Part shown: positions 9,754-18,367 of the stretch, piece by piece
Numbering within the stretch: the first letter of the stretch is position 1
Layout: every line of letters starts with the position of its first letter
DNA from: Candidatus Babeliales bacterium
Lineage (GTDB): Bacteria; Babelota; Babeliae; Babelales; UBA12411
Direction: 5' to 3'
Length of the DNA stretch: 35,540 bases
Assembly: GCA_023128415.1 (NCBI GenBank)
Contig: JAGMEA010000018.1
Coordinates: forward strand, 1 to 35,540
The notes under the pieces: generated by a model
The model's database searches: none
What the model was told of the DNA's origin: nothing
What the model saw: the letters and a program-made list of their open reading frames with translations, nothing else
Position numbers and translations under genes: made by a program

Positions 9754-9834
9754 ACACTCATAATCATTTTGCCTTAAAATAGGGGTGTTTGAAAGAAAGG
9801 TTTCAAATTGAAATTTTGTCACATTGAGATTCAA

Positions 9835-10923
9835 TCAAATACGTATAACTTTGGGTTTTAAATTAGGTATTTTTTTAGAAGTTATATAAGAGCTTAATGG
9901 AGAAGTTAAAACAACCTGACAATCAAGGTTTGTTAAAATTTCTACACATTTTTTAAAAATGCCATCATCTAAATCGGTTAAAAAATCATCAAACAACAAA
10001 AGAGCTTGTTCTCCCCTGTCCCTTAATATTTTTAGTTGTGCTATTCTCGCCAAAAAAACTATTAATTTCTGCTGGCCCCTTGATGCAAAAACTTTTGCCT
10101 GCTTTGTTCGAAAATTAATTGTAAAATCATCTAGGTGGGCACCTAAAAGAGATCTGCCTTGTCTGAGCTCATCTTGAAGCAATTTAAGGGTGTAATTACT
10201 CCAAAAATCTTCAAAACTTTCCTTGATAGAAACCTTAGATTTATATAAAAGAGAAATCAAAATTTTTTCTGAATTAAAATTTTCTTCAATAAGACTATTT
10301 ATTTGTTTTTCTAGTTTGTTTAAGTAACTTATTCTTAGTTGCTGAATTTTTTGGGTCATATTCCATATTTGCTCAGTCCAGATTTTAATATCCTCTATTG
10401 GATAAGCACTTTTACCCTGGATTTTAAATAATAAACTATTTCTATTACTTAAAATCTGCTTATAACCCTTTAGATTTATAAGATAATCATCTGATTCTAC
10501 TATTAACGCCTGATCCAAAAAATTTCTTCTAATCTCGGGTGATCCTTTAACTAGCTCAAGATCATCTTCAGCAGCTATTATAACCCTGAAGTGTGGTATA
10601 AGCTCCTTAAATGAACTAACATTTTTTTGATTTAATTTAACAATCTTTGTATTATCAGCAAAGCCAACTTGTATGCTTTGAGCTTCTTCTTCTAGGTTTG
10701 TACCATCTATTTGAATAAAAAAATGTTTATTCTCAAAATTAACTAACTCTTTTCCAGAGCGGGTTCTAAAAGAACGCAAATAACAAGCATAATATAGCGC
10801 TTCCAAAAGAGATGTCTTTCCAGAACCGTTTTTCCCTTCAATAACTATAAAGGGGCTATCGAAAGTAAAAACTTTGTCTTTGAAACAACGAAAATTTTTA
10901 AGTTTGATTTTTTTTATATTCAC
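9835..10923 (-). CDS. recF: DNA replication/repair protein RecF
   Basis: IKLKNFRCFKD, GKNGSGKTSLLEALYYACYLRSFRT, SRGQQKLIVFLARIAQ, LLLFDDFLTDLD; adjacent to dnaN. Confidence 0.93.
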   Translation of the reverse strand: MNIKKIKLKNFRCFKDKVFTFDSPFIVIEGKNGSGKTSLLEALYYACYLRSFRTRSGKELVNFENKHFFIQIDGTNLEEEAQSIQVGFADNTKIVKLNQKNVSSFKELIPHFRVIIAAEDDLELVKGSPEIRRNFLDQALIVESDDYLINLKGYKQILSNRNSLLFKIQGKSAYPIEDIKIWTEQIWNMTQKIQQLRISYLNKLEKQINSLIEENFNSEKILISLLYKSKVSIKESFEDFWSNYTLKLLQDELRQGRSLLGAHLDDFTINFRTKQAKVFASRGQQKLIVFLARIAQLKILRDRGEQALLLFDDFLTDLDDGIFKKCVEILTNLDCQVVLTSPLSSYITSKKIPNLKPKVIRI

Positions 10924-10926
10924 TAC

Positions 10927-12042
10927 TTATTTTTGAGCAGAGACAGGCATCACTAAGTAAGTAAAATTATAAGCTTCCTGATCTGACTCAAAGATTATAG
11001 GTCTATCGGTATTTTTGACATAGAATTTAAGCTCTTTTTCAGAAAAAACACTTAATCCATTAAGTAAGTATGGTGAATAAAATCTGCTTTCTAAATCCTG
11101 ACCATCAAATGAATTTAATGATAAAGTTTCTTCAAGCTTACCTACTTCTTTGTTGTGCAAGGATAAATCTAGTTTTCCAGGAGCAAATTTAAATTTAGTT
11201 GATATAAACTGCCCTGCTAAGAAACAATTAGCCCTTTTCAGAGTTTTGACTATTTCTTCCTTAGCCAGTACTGCAGGAGAAAATCCTTCTTTATTCAAAA
11301 TAGGTTTATATTGGGGGAATTTTTCTGAAAGTAGTTTTGTAAAAAAATTAAAGTTTGAACCAGAAAATACTAACTGGTTACCACAGGTTCCTAAAAAGAT
11401 CTTTTTTATTTCACTATTTTCCAAAATCTTTCTAATTTCCAAAATGGCTCTTCTTGGGATAAGCCATTCTTTTTTTTCCGCCAAGGTGTATTCTTTTGAC
11501 TGAATCTGGGCTAAACAATGTCCATCAGTGGCAACCATTGACATTCCCGATTCATCAAACAACAAATACATACCATTTAATGCGCTGTTAGAATGATTTT
11601 GAGGAATTAAAAATGCAACTTTTCCTAATAGAGCCTGAAGAAATGATGAATCAATATCCATCAAGTTCTCAATACGTTCTGGAAATGGCGGAAAATCTTT
11701 TGCATCACGAATATTAAGGGCAAGATTAACACCCTTTGCATTAAGCTTTAGTTGCGTTTTCTGAATTTCAAATTCAATAATTCCATCAAGCTCTCTTACT
11801 AGATCAAAAATTCTTTTTCCGGAGACCAAGAAGGTTGAATTTTCTATATTATTTTTTTCCAAAGGTAGAGTTGAACGAAGGCTTATTTCAAGATCAGTGC
11901 CCTTTAAAGTTAGTTCTCTCGGAGTTATTTGAAAAAGTATAGACTCGGTAACATCTAAGGTCGTTCTTTTGCTACATATTGGTTGCATTGCTGCAAGGAG
12001 ACTTACAAGCTCTCTTTGAGGTACATTAAATTTGGTTTCCAT
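10927..12042 (-). CDS. dnaN: DNA polymerase III beta subunit (sliding clamp)
   Basis: METKFNVPQRELVSLLAAMQPICSKRTT..., MVATDGHCLAQ, C-terminal YLVMPVSA; start at METKF or 5 codons upstream (12057). Confidence 0.92.
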   Translation of the reverse strand: METKFNVPQRELVSLLAAMQPICSKRTTLDVTESILFQITPRELTLKGTDLEISLRSTLPLEKNNIENSTFLVSGKRIFDLVRELDGIIEFEIQKTQLKLNAKGVNLALNIRDAKDFPPFPERIENLMDIDSSFLQALLGKVAFLIPQNHSNSALNGMYLLFDESGMSMVATDGHCLAQIQSKEYTLAEKKEWLIPRRAILEIRKILENSEIKKIFLGTCGNQLVFSGSNFNFFTKLLSEKFPQYKPILNKEGFSPAVLAKEEIVKTLKRANCFLAGQFISTKFKFAPGKLDLSLHNKEVGKLEETLSLNSFDGQDLESRFYSPYLLNGLSVFSEKELKFYVKNTDRPIIFESDQEAYNFTYLVMPVSAQK

Positions 12043-12134
12043 ACCATCCTTCAGCATTTAGATACTTTGAATTTTTAAATAATAAGTATTATTATAATAT
12101 TTCAGAAATTATTAGCAAAAAAAAATTATATATA

Positions 12135-12655
12135 ATGAAATTTAATTTTAAAACTAATCCTTTAATAGAAATCCACTTAGAAGAATTTGCTGCACTAAAT
12201 CAAAAAGAAAATTCTGATTGGTTTAGCGAGCTTCGTTTTTGTATTTTGACTGCAAACTCCCAAGCAAAAAAAGCAAACAGCAAATTATAGGTGCTGATGG
12301 CTTTCTTAGTAAAAGCCAAAACGAATTAAGCTCTATTATTAGGAGCCATGGCCATCGTTTTTATAACAACAAATCAAAATTTATTGTAGAAGCTCGCAAA
12401 CATCATAATATTAAAGACTTATTGCTGGGATTAAGCTCAGGAGAAGCAAGAAGTTTCTTAGTGAAAAACATTAAAGGTATCGGTTATAAAGAAGCTTCTC
12501 ATTTTCTACGTAATGTTGGTTATAATGATGTTGCTATAATAGATAGGCATGTTTTGCGATTTTTAAAACGAGAAAAATTGATTCAGGAAATTCCTAAAAC
12601 GACAACCCCTAAAAAATATTTAGCTTTTGAAAAAATTTTAAGCGGCTTTGTTTGA
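12135..12655 (+). CDS. ogg: 8-oxoguanine DNA glycosylase/lyase (Ogg2-type), split by a -1 frameshift at an A7 run
   Basis: Frame 1 from 12135: MKFNFKTNPLIEIH...ELRFCILTANSQAKK. The -1 frame continues SKQQIIGADGFL...VKNIKGIGYKEASHFLRNVGYNDVAIIDRHVLRFL, the HhH-GPD motif. Confidence 0.75.
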
Positions 12656-12673
12656 TAGCAAAGCCGCTTAAAA
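12636..12673 (-). terminator. terminator for the minus-strand 12718 gene, overlapping the ogg 3' end
   Basis: Perfect 15-bp inverted repeat TTTTAAGCGGCTTTG/CAAAGCCGCTTAAAA; T-run on the minus strand after 12636. Confidence 0.75.
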
Positions 12674-12717
12674 TTAATTATTTGGCATGAGATGACTGGA
12701 AAAGTTTTAAAGTAACA

Positions 12718-13581
12718 TTAATAATCATACATCCTACCCGTTATCCACATTACATCAAAATCTATTCTATTATTAGCAAATCTAGGATGGTTGCTAATTA
12801 ACAAAAATACCTTCCGCTTTAGATTATCTCTTAATAAATTATTAGTTATGAGCCATTTCAATGTCAATAAAGCAGTTTCAATAGGTTGGTTTAATAATTT
12901 TTCAAAAACTAATCTCTCAATAGCTTCAGTTGTCATACCGTATGCGTAACCATATTGAAGCCCATATTCTAGATGATTTATTTCTCTTTCGAATCCAAAA
13001 GAAGTTATCTCAGATAGAGGTGTAAAATTTAAGAAATTGTTTTGAATTCCCATCAGATTAGCCCTATTTGTCCATTGATACATGCTATCCATTATATTCT
13101 TTAATTTAGAGGATATCCCTTCTTGAAGATTCTCTGCGAGTTTTAGAGCCGCCCTATCTTTCAAGCTTAATAGGTTATGTACCACAGAAGTAGTTAAAAA
13201 GGTATCTTCAAGACCATAAAATTCCATATCAAACTCTGAGGTTCCATCCCATTGAATTTCTATTACATCATTCTCACCAAAAATTGATCCGAAATTGTTC
13301 CGAAGTAAATGGGGTCTTGCACTTAGCTGAAAAGTATCTTTAATTTCTCTTTGACCATACCCAAAACCAGGCACCCTAAAGGATGTCGATATATACATAG
13401 AAAGGTAATTCATCGCATAATCTATTTTAATTCGCTTATTTGGATTAAGTTGTTTGGTATCTGTATATGCAACCTCATGCCAAAACCCTAACTTAAATGG
13501 TGTTGTATTTTTAATAATAACTGCACTTAAGCTATTTATACATAGTGATAAAAATACAAACATTTTTAGCAACTTATTCAC
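12718..13581 (-). CDS. secreted protein with an N-terminal domain resembling the 401-2063 family
   Basis: Likely GTG start at 13581 after the AGAGGAGAA Shine-Dalgarno; signal peptide, then AVIIKNTTPFKLGFWHE. Confidence 0.7.
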   Translation of the reverse strand: MNKLLKMFVFLSLCINSLSAVIIKNTTPFKLGFWHEVAYTDTKQLNPNKRIKIDYAMNYLSMYISTSFRVPGFGYGQREIKDTFQLSARPHLLRNNFGSIFGENDVIEIQWDGTSEFDMEFYGLEDTFLTTSVVHNLLSLKDRAALKLAENLQEGISSKLKNIMDSMYQWTNRANLMGIQNNFLNFTPLSEITSFGFEREINHLEYGLQYGYAYGMTTEAIERLVFEKLLNQPIETALLTLKWLITNNLLRDNLKRKVFLLISNHPRFANNRIDFDVMWITGRMYDY

Positions 13582-13597
13582 AATTTCTCCTCTATTC

Positions 13598-13619
13598 ATA
13601 ATAATAATAATAATAATAA
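13598..13619. repeat. (ATA)n trinucleotide microsatellite, about 7 units
   Basis: ataataataataataataataa directly upstream of the 12718-13581 gene's ribosome-binding site. Confidence 0.9.
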
Positions 13620-13653
13620 AGTTAGCGGTTAAGATTGATCAACAATTTTACAA

Positions 13654-14565
13654 TTATGATCTAGGATGGGCTTTGTCATAGACAATTCTCAAATGTGAAT
13701 CATCTAGATGAGTATAAATCTGAACAGTAGAAAGCTGCTCATGGCCGAGCAACATTTGTAAAGAACGTAAATTTGCGCCATTTTTTAACAAATGTGTTGC
13801 AATAGAATGTCTTAAACTATGAGGCGAAACCTTTTTCTTAATTCCAGATAGCATTAAGATTTTTTTCAAAATATTCCAAATGCTTTGCCTTGTAATTGGC
13901 TTAACCTCTTTACCAAAACCAGAAATGAATAAAAAGTCTGTTTTAATAATCGACTTTTTAGGTAAAAAATCTCTTCTAATTACATCAATGTATTGTCGTA
14001 AAAGTTCCAACATAGGCTTTGGTAAGGGAATTACGCGTTCTTTATTACCTTTGCCCATTAAACGAATAAAGCCAGTATCAAAATGAATTTGATCAATAGT
14101 TAAATTAACTAACTCTGAAACTCTAATTCCAGAAGCATATAATAAGAAAATAATAACCCTATTTCTTATACCACGGCTCGATTCATCTTCACCAGCTGTC
14201 TTAAAAAGAATTTCTATTTCCTGTTCTGTTAAAAATGAAGGAAAAGATTTTTGATGCTTGGGGAAAATTAAAGATTCTGCTGAGTTAGAAATATTAAATT
14301 TTTCACTAAGATAACCAAAAAACAATTTTAAAGTAGATATCTTTCGGGCTATAGTCTTTGAATTAAGCCCTTTTCTCTTCAAATATCCGATAAATTTTTT
14401 CAAGTCGTCAGTCTTGCAGGATCTTATCTCAACTTTTTTTGCACACAAAAATTCAACTAGCTGATCAATATCCTTCTTATATGCCGCAAAAGTATTTTGA
14501 GCAACCCTTTTCTCAGCTAATAAGTGAGATTCAAAGTGGGCTAAAAAATTTGTATTACTACTCAT
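13654..14565 (-). CDS. tyrosine recombinase XerC/XerD
   Basis: ASGIRVSELVNL, GKGNKERVIPLP, SPHSLRHSIATHLLKNGANLRSLQMLLGHEQLSTVQIYTHL. Confidence 0.9.
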   Translation of the reverse strand: MSSNTNFLAHFESHLLAEKRVAQNTFAAYKKDIDQLVEFLCAKKVEIRSCKTDDLKKFIGYLKRKGLNSKTIARKISTLKLFFGYLSEKFNISNSAESLIFPKHQKSFPSFLTEQEIEILFKTAGEDESSRGIRNRVIIFLLYASGIRVSELVNLTIDQIHFDTGFIRLMGKGNKERVIPLPKPMLELLRQYIDVIRRDFLPKKSIIKTDFLFISGFGKEVKPITRQSIWNILKKILMLSGIKKKVSPHSLRHSIATHLLKNGANLRSLQMLLGHEQLSTVQIYTHLDDSHLRIVYDKAHPRS

Positions 14566-14573
14566 ATTTTTTA

Positions 14574-16007
14574 TTAATACGCCTTTGCAACGATTATATC
14601 TGTTTTACTAGAATCATTGCATTTAAAACAATTAGGCTGCGTTTTTTCTTTTAGCAAGCATCTTATTGTTGCTTTATAAGTCTTAAGAGCAGCTTCACAC
14701 TCCTCTTTGCCGCACCATCCGGTTTGATAAAACCCATTTTCTTTTTCTAGCTTTGGTCCAAATTCTTCTAATTTATTACCCTCATGATGCATAGATTGCA
14801 TATTTGTTCTTGCTCTATCTAACATTTGCGCATGAATTTTTACTAACATTTCTTCAATTTTGAAATCAGCAGCTTCAAAAGAAATAAATTCTTTCTTCTT
14901 ATCTCTATCTTGTTCAACCCTGTTTACTATAACTACCTGGTTCTTTTCGACATCTTTAGGCCCTATTTCTATGCGCAAAGGAACCCCTCTTACTTCCCAG
15001 TGATAAAACTTAGCTCCCGGAGTTTTCGTTTCATTTTCATCTAATTCTACAGAAATGTTTTTATCCTTGAGCGATTTATAAAGTTTTTCGGCTATACCAA
15101 ACACTTTTATCTTGTCTTCATCATTTTTAAAGATTGGTATTATCACAACAGCAATAGGAGCAATCTTGGGTGGAATAATCAAACCATTTTGATCACCGTG
15201 AACCATTATCATTGCACCGATTGTCCTTGTTGTTATACCCCAACTTGTACAATGAGGAGTTTTGATATTACCATCCTTATCTTGATAAAAAATTTCAAAT
15301 GCCTTAGAAAAACTTTGGGCCAAAACATGTGATGTCCCCATCTGAAGAGCCTTACCGTCTTGCATCATCCCCTCAAATGTATAAGTATGATCTGCGCCAG
15401 CAAAACGTTCACTTTCCGATTTTTCGCCATCAATAGTAGGAATAGCCATATATTCTTCTAAAAATTTTTTATAAAGTTGCTGCATTTTAATTGCAAAATC
15501 TTCCGCCTCTTTCAGGCTATCATGAGCGGTGTGCCCTTCTTGCCATAAAAACTCTCTAGTTCGCAAAAAAGGTCGGGTTCTCATTTCCCAGCGCATTACA
15601 TTTGCCCATTGATTGATTTTTAATGGCAAATCCCTCCAAGATTTAATCCACTTGGAAAACATATGATAAATCATTGTTTCCGAAGTCGGTCTAACAACTA
15701 AAGGTTCTTCTAGCTTCTTGCCTCCAGCGTATGTAACTACTGCTAACTCAGGAGAAAACCCTTCAACATGCTTTGCTTCCCTTTTTATAAAAGATTCAGG
15801 TATGAGTAAGGGAAAATAAGCATTTTGGGTTCCTGTTTCCTTAATTTGTTTATCCAAAACTTTTTGTATGTTTTCCCATATAGCATAACCATATGGACGA
15901 ATTACTATACAACCAGGGGTAGGACTATTCTCAGCCAGTTCTGAAGCCTCAATTACATTTAAATACCATTCAGGGAAATTTTGTTTTATATCAGCAAGTT
16001 TTTGCAT
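14574..16007 (-). CDS. proS: prolyl-tRNA synthetase (short archaeal/eukaryotic-type)
   Basis: GCIVIRPYGYAIWENIQ, RPTSETMIYHMFSKWIKSWRDLPLKINQW, TRPFLRTREFLWQEGHTAH, C-terminal AKAY. Confidence 0.93.
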   Translation of the reverse strand: MQKLADIKQNFPEWYLNVIEASELAENSPTPGCIVIRPYGYAIWENIQKVLDKQIKETGTQNAYFPLLIPESFIKREAKHVEGFSPELAVVTYAGGKKLEEPLVVRPTSETMIYHMFSKWIKSWRDLPLKINQWANVMRWEMRTRPFLRTREFLWQEGHTAHDSLKEAEDFAIKMQQLYKKFLEEYMAIPTIDGEKSESERFAGADHTYTFEGMMQDGKALQMGTSHVLAQSFSKAFEIFYQDKDGNIKTPHCTSWGITTRTIGAMIMVHGDQNGLIIPPKIAPIAVVIIPIFKNDEDKIKVFGIAEKLYKSLKDKNISVELDENETKTPGAKFYHWEVRGVPLRIEIGPKDVEKNQVVIVNRVEQDRDKKKEFISFEAADFKIEEMLVKIHAQMLDRARTNMQSMHHEGNKLEEFGPKLEKENGFYQTGWCGKEECEAALKTYKATIRCLLKEKTQPNCFKCNDSSKTDIIVAKAY

Positions 16008-16092
16008 TTTTTCTTTTAATTTTTAATGTGTAAACAATTTTTCATAAAGTTTATCAACTTTACCTAAAATGCGCTAGTGATGCCTTCTCCTA

Positions 16093-18366
16093 TCAAACTT
16101 CTTGCTCTATCAGCTCGCCATCTTCTGTTTCTATCCAAACTTTATGGAACAAACTTCTGGTATTAGGATCAAGGTTTAAGGTTAAACCTTTAAAATTAAA
16201 GTTTTTTATATTATTAATAATTTCAATAACTTTTTCTTTTGTTACCTCTCCCTTAACTTTATTTAGAATATATACGGCCAAGGAGGCATTTATATAGCTC
16301 TCCAAAAGAAAACTATCTTCGGGATAATGCATCTTTCTAACATCCCTCTTAAACTCTTTTACTATTTCTAAATTACTTCCTTCGGGTTTTGGAACTACAT
16401 GGACTGTTATAAATGATAAACCAAGCTTTTTAAGAAAGCTGCCAAACCATTTTATAGAAAGATCAGAACATCCAAATAACTTGGTCTCAACTAAATTATG
16501 AGCACCTAAACCCCTAATTAAGGCAACTGATGATTTATCGGTAGCAAAGAAAAAAATACCGTCTGGTGAATACTCTTTGATTTGTTTAATCTGTTTCGAA
16601 AAGTTAACACTCCTTCTTTGATACGGCAACTCTAAAAATTTTTTAATTCCAGCTAGCTTAAATGTATCTTGCGCTCCCTTCAAAAGACTTTTTCCAAAGG
16701 CATCATCTTGATAAAAAATTGCAAGTCGTTTTAATTTTTTTGTTTCCAAAGCATATTTTGTTAAAGCTGTTGCTTCCTGATGAAAAGATGCTCTAAAAAA
16801 AACTATGTGATCTTCAGGAACTCTAAAATCTTCTCCCCCAGAAACAGCAAACATCATTAAAATCTTTTTTTCTTTAATAAGATCAAAATATGCTTTCAAT
16901 GTAGGACTTCCCACAGGAGATAGCATTATGTTTACGTTATAATCAGCCAAAAGCTTTTTGGCATTTTTTCTGGCTGCAGCTGGTTTATATTCATCATCAA
17001 GGAAAATAACTTTTAGTCTGCTTCCATTTATTCCGCCACTCGCATTAACTTTTTTAACAATAACGGAAGTTCCCTTAAGAACAGCATCAGACAACCCTCC
17101 ATGTTCACTCGTCCATAATGTACTTCCTAGTTGAACGACATTTTTTTTGAATTTACTTGAATATGCTTTTCCATCTTCCTTTTCCTTGGAAATATCTTCT
17201 CCAGTTAATAAGTTTAAAGATTTCATCTGAAAACCATTCATATCTCGAGCATTTTGTTTATAAAAATCAATAATCCAAAATTCAAGTTTTTTCTTCACTT
17301 TAATAATTCCAAAAGCATCATTATTAAAGTCATATAATTTTTGATAAATTTTTGTCGGAGACGAAAGCAGCGTCCAAGATGAAGAACCATTTTCAGGCGG
17401 CAAAAAAGTTAAGCCTTCAGTTGGTATATACACATTTGAACGACTAACCCCTTTAATTAATGCTTTTATCGATACAGACAACTCACTTTTTTTGGCCTTA
17501 GAAAGATTAAATGTTTTAAGAGTTCCATCGTCCTCTGTTAGTAAAAAATCAGCAAAAAATTCCTCTTTAAGTCCATTATAATCTTTTGCATGATGATTTA
17601 TACAAACAAATTTAGGGGATTTGCCATCTTTTGATTTTAAATATAGAGCTAAAGGTAAGGTTAAAAAAAATCTGCCTAACAAATTATTTAATGGGATTTT
17701 TTCCTTAGATAAATGTTTGGCCATAAGTTCCAATTCTCTACGTATACCATAATCATGCCAATAATTATTACTTTCATGATTACCTTTTATATAAAAGGCA
17801 TTATTTGGATTTTGCTCAATAATCTTCATTACTAAGGTTAAGATTTCAAGACTATATGGAGATCGATTAATTAAGTCTCCATTAAAAATAAAATATGAAT
17901 TTTCTTTAATTTTTAATTTATTATCTATTAATCCTTCTTCTTCTAGCTTTACTAAATCCCTAGTTAGAGAATGGAATGCTCCTTGCAAGTCCCCCCATAC
18001 AACAAGCTTAGATCCTTCTTTAGGTGTAAGCTTCTGTACAAAATCACCGACTAAAGAGTTTGCTTCTCTTTCTTTAACGAGTTTTTCCAAAAGTATTTTA
18101 AAATTTTCAACAGACCATGCTGCTTTTTTCTTTAAGTGCAACGATGTAAACAATTTGGAAAATGAACGACCAATCTTACTACGAATGTGTTTTTTGTGAA
18201 AAGAAGTATAATCTGGATTTAGCAAGTTATCGTTATCAGGTTCTGGATACTCATCTAAAGTCTTTGTATAAGAATAAAACTCATGAAGTGTATCAGAATT
18301 TTTAACATAAACCCTATTGTAAGATAGAAGAGAAATAAGAAGAAAAAAGACTAGGTTATTCTTCAT
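16093..18366 (-). CDS. secreted fusion: PPP-type calcineurin-like phosphatase domain + type 1 (LivJ-like) periplasmic binding domain
   Basis: Signal peptide; GDLQGAFHS, GDLINRSPYS, KGNHES; then GTSVIVKKVNASGGINGSRLKVIFLDDEYKPAAARKNAKKL and LAIFYQDDAFGKSLLKG, typical of Peripla_BP_6. Confidence 0.85.
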   Translation of the reverse strand: MKNNLVFFLLISLLSYNRVYVKNSDTLHEFYSYTKTLDEYPEPDNDNLLNPDYTSFHKKHIRSKIGRSFSKLFTSLHLKKKAAWSVENFKILLEKLVKEREANSLVGDFVQKLTPKEGSKLVVWGDLQGAFHSLTRDLVKLEEEGLIDNKLKIKENSYFIFNGDLINRSPYSLEILTLVMKIIEQNPNNAFYIKGNHESNNYWHDYGIRRELELMAKHLSKEKIPLNNLLGRFFLTLPLALYLKSKDGKSPKFVCINHHAKDYNGLKEEFFADFLLTEDDGTLKTFNLSKAKKSELSVSIKALIKGVSRSNVYIPTEGLTFLPPENGSSSWTLLSSPTKIYQKLYDFNNDAFGIIKVKKKLEFWIIDFYKQNARDMNGFQMKSLNLLTGEDISKEKEDGKAYSSKFKKNVVQLGSTLWTSEHGGLSDAVLKGTSVIVKKVNASGGINGSRLKVIFLDDEYKPAAARKNAKKLLADYNVNIMLSPVGSPTLKAYFDLIKEKKILMMFAVSGGEDFRVPEDHIVFFRASFHQEATALTKYALETKKLKRLAIFYQDDAFGKSLLKGAQDTFKLAGIKKFLELPYQRRSVNFSKQIKQIKEYSPDGIFFFATDKSSVALIRGLGAHNLVETKLFGCSDLSIKWFGSFLKKLGLSFITVHVVPKPEGSNLEIVKEFKRDVRKMHYPEDSFLLESYINASLAVYILNKVKGEVTKEKVIEIINNIKNFNFKGLTLNLDPNTRSLFHKVWIETEDGELIEQEV

Positions 18367-18367
18367 T

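Noticed and set aside
10927-12134. Replication origin next to dnaN
   Set aside because: No dnaA gene and no convincing cluster of DnaA boxes around dnaN-recF; a GC-skew plot would be needed.
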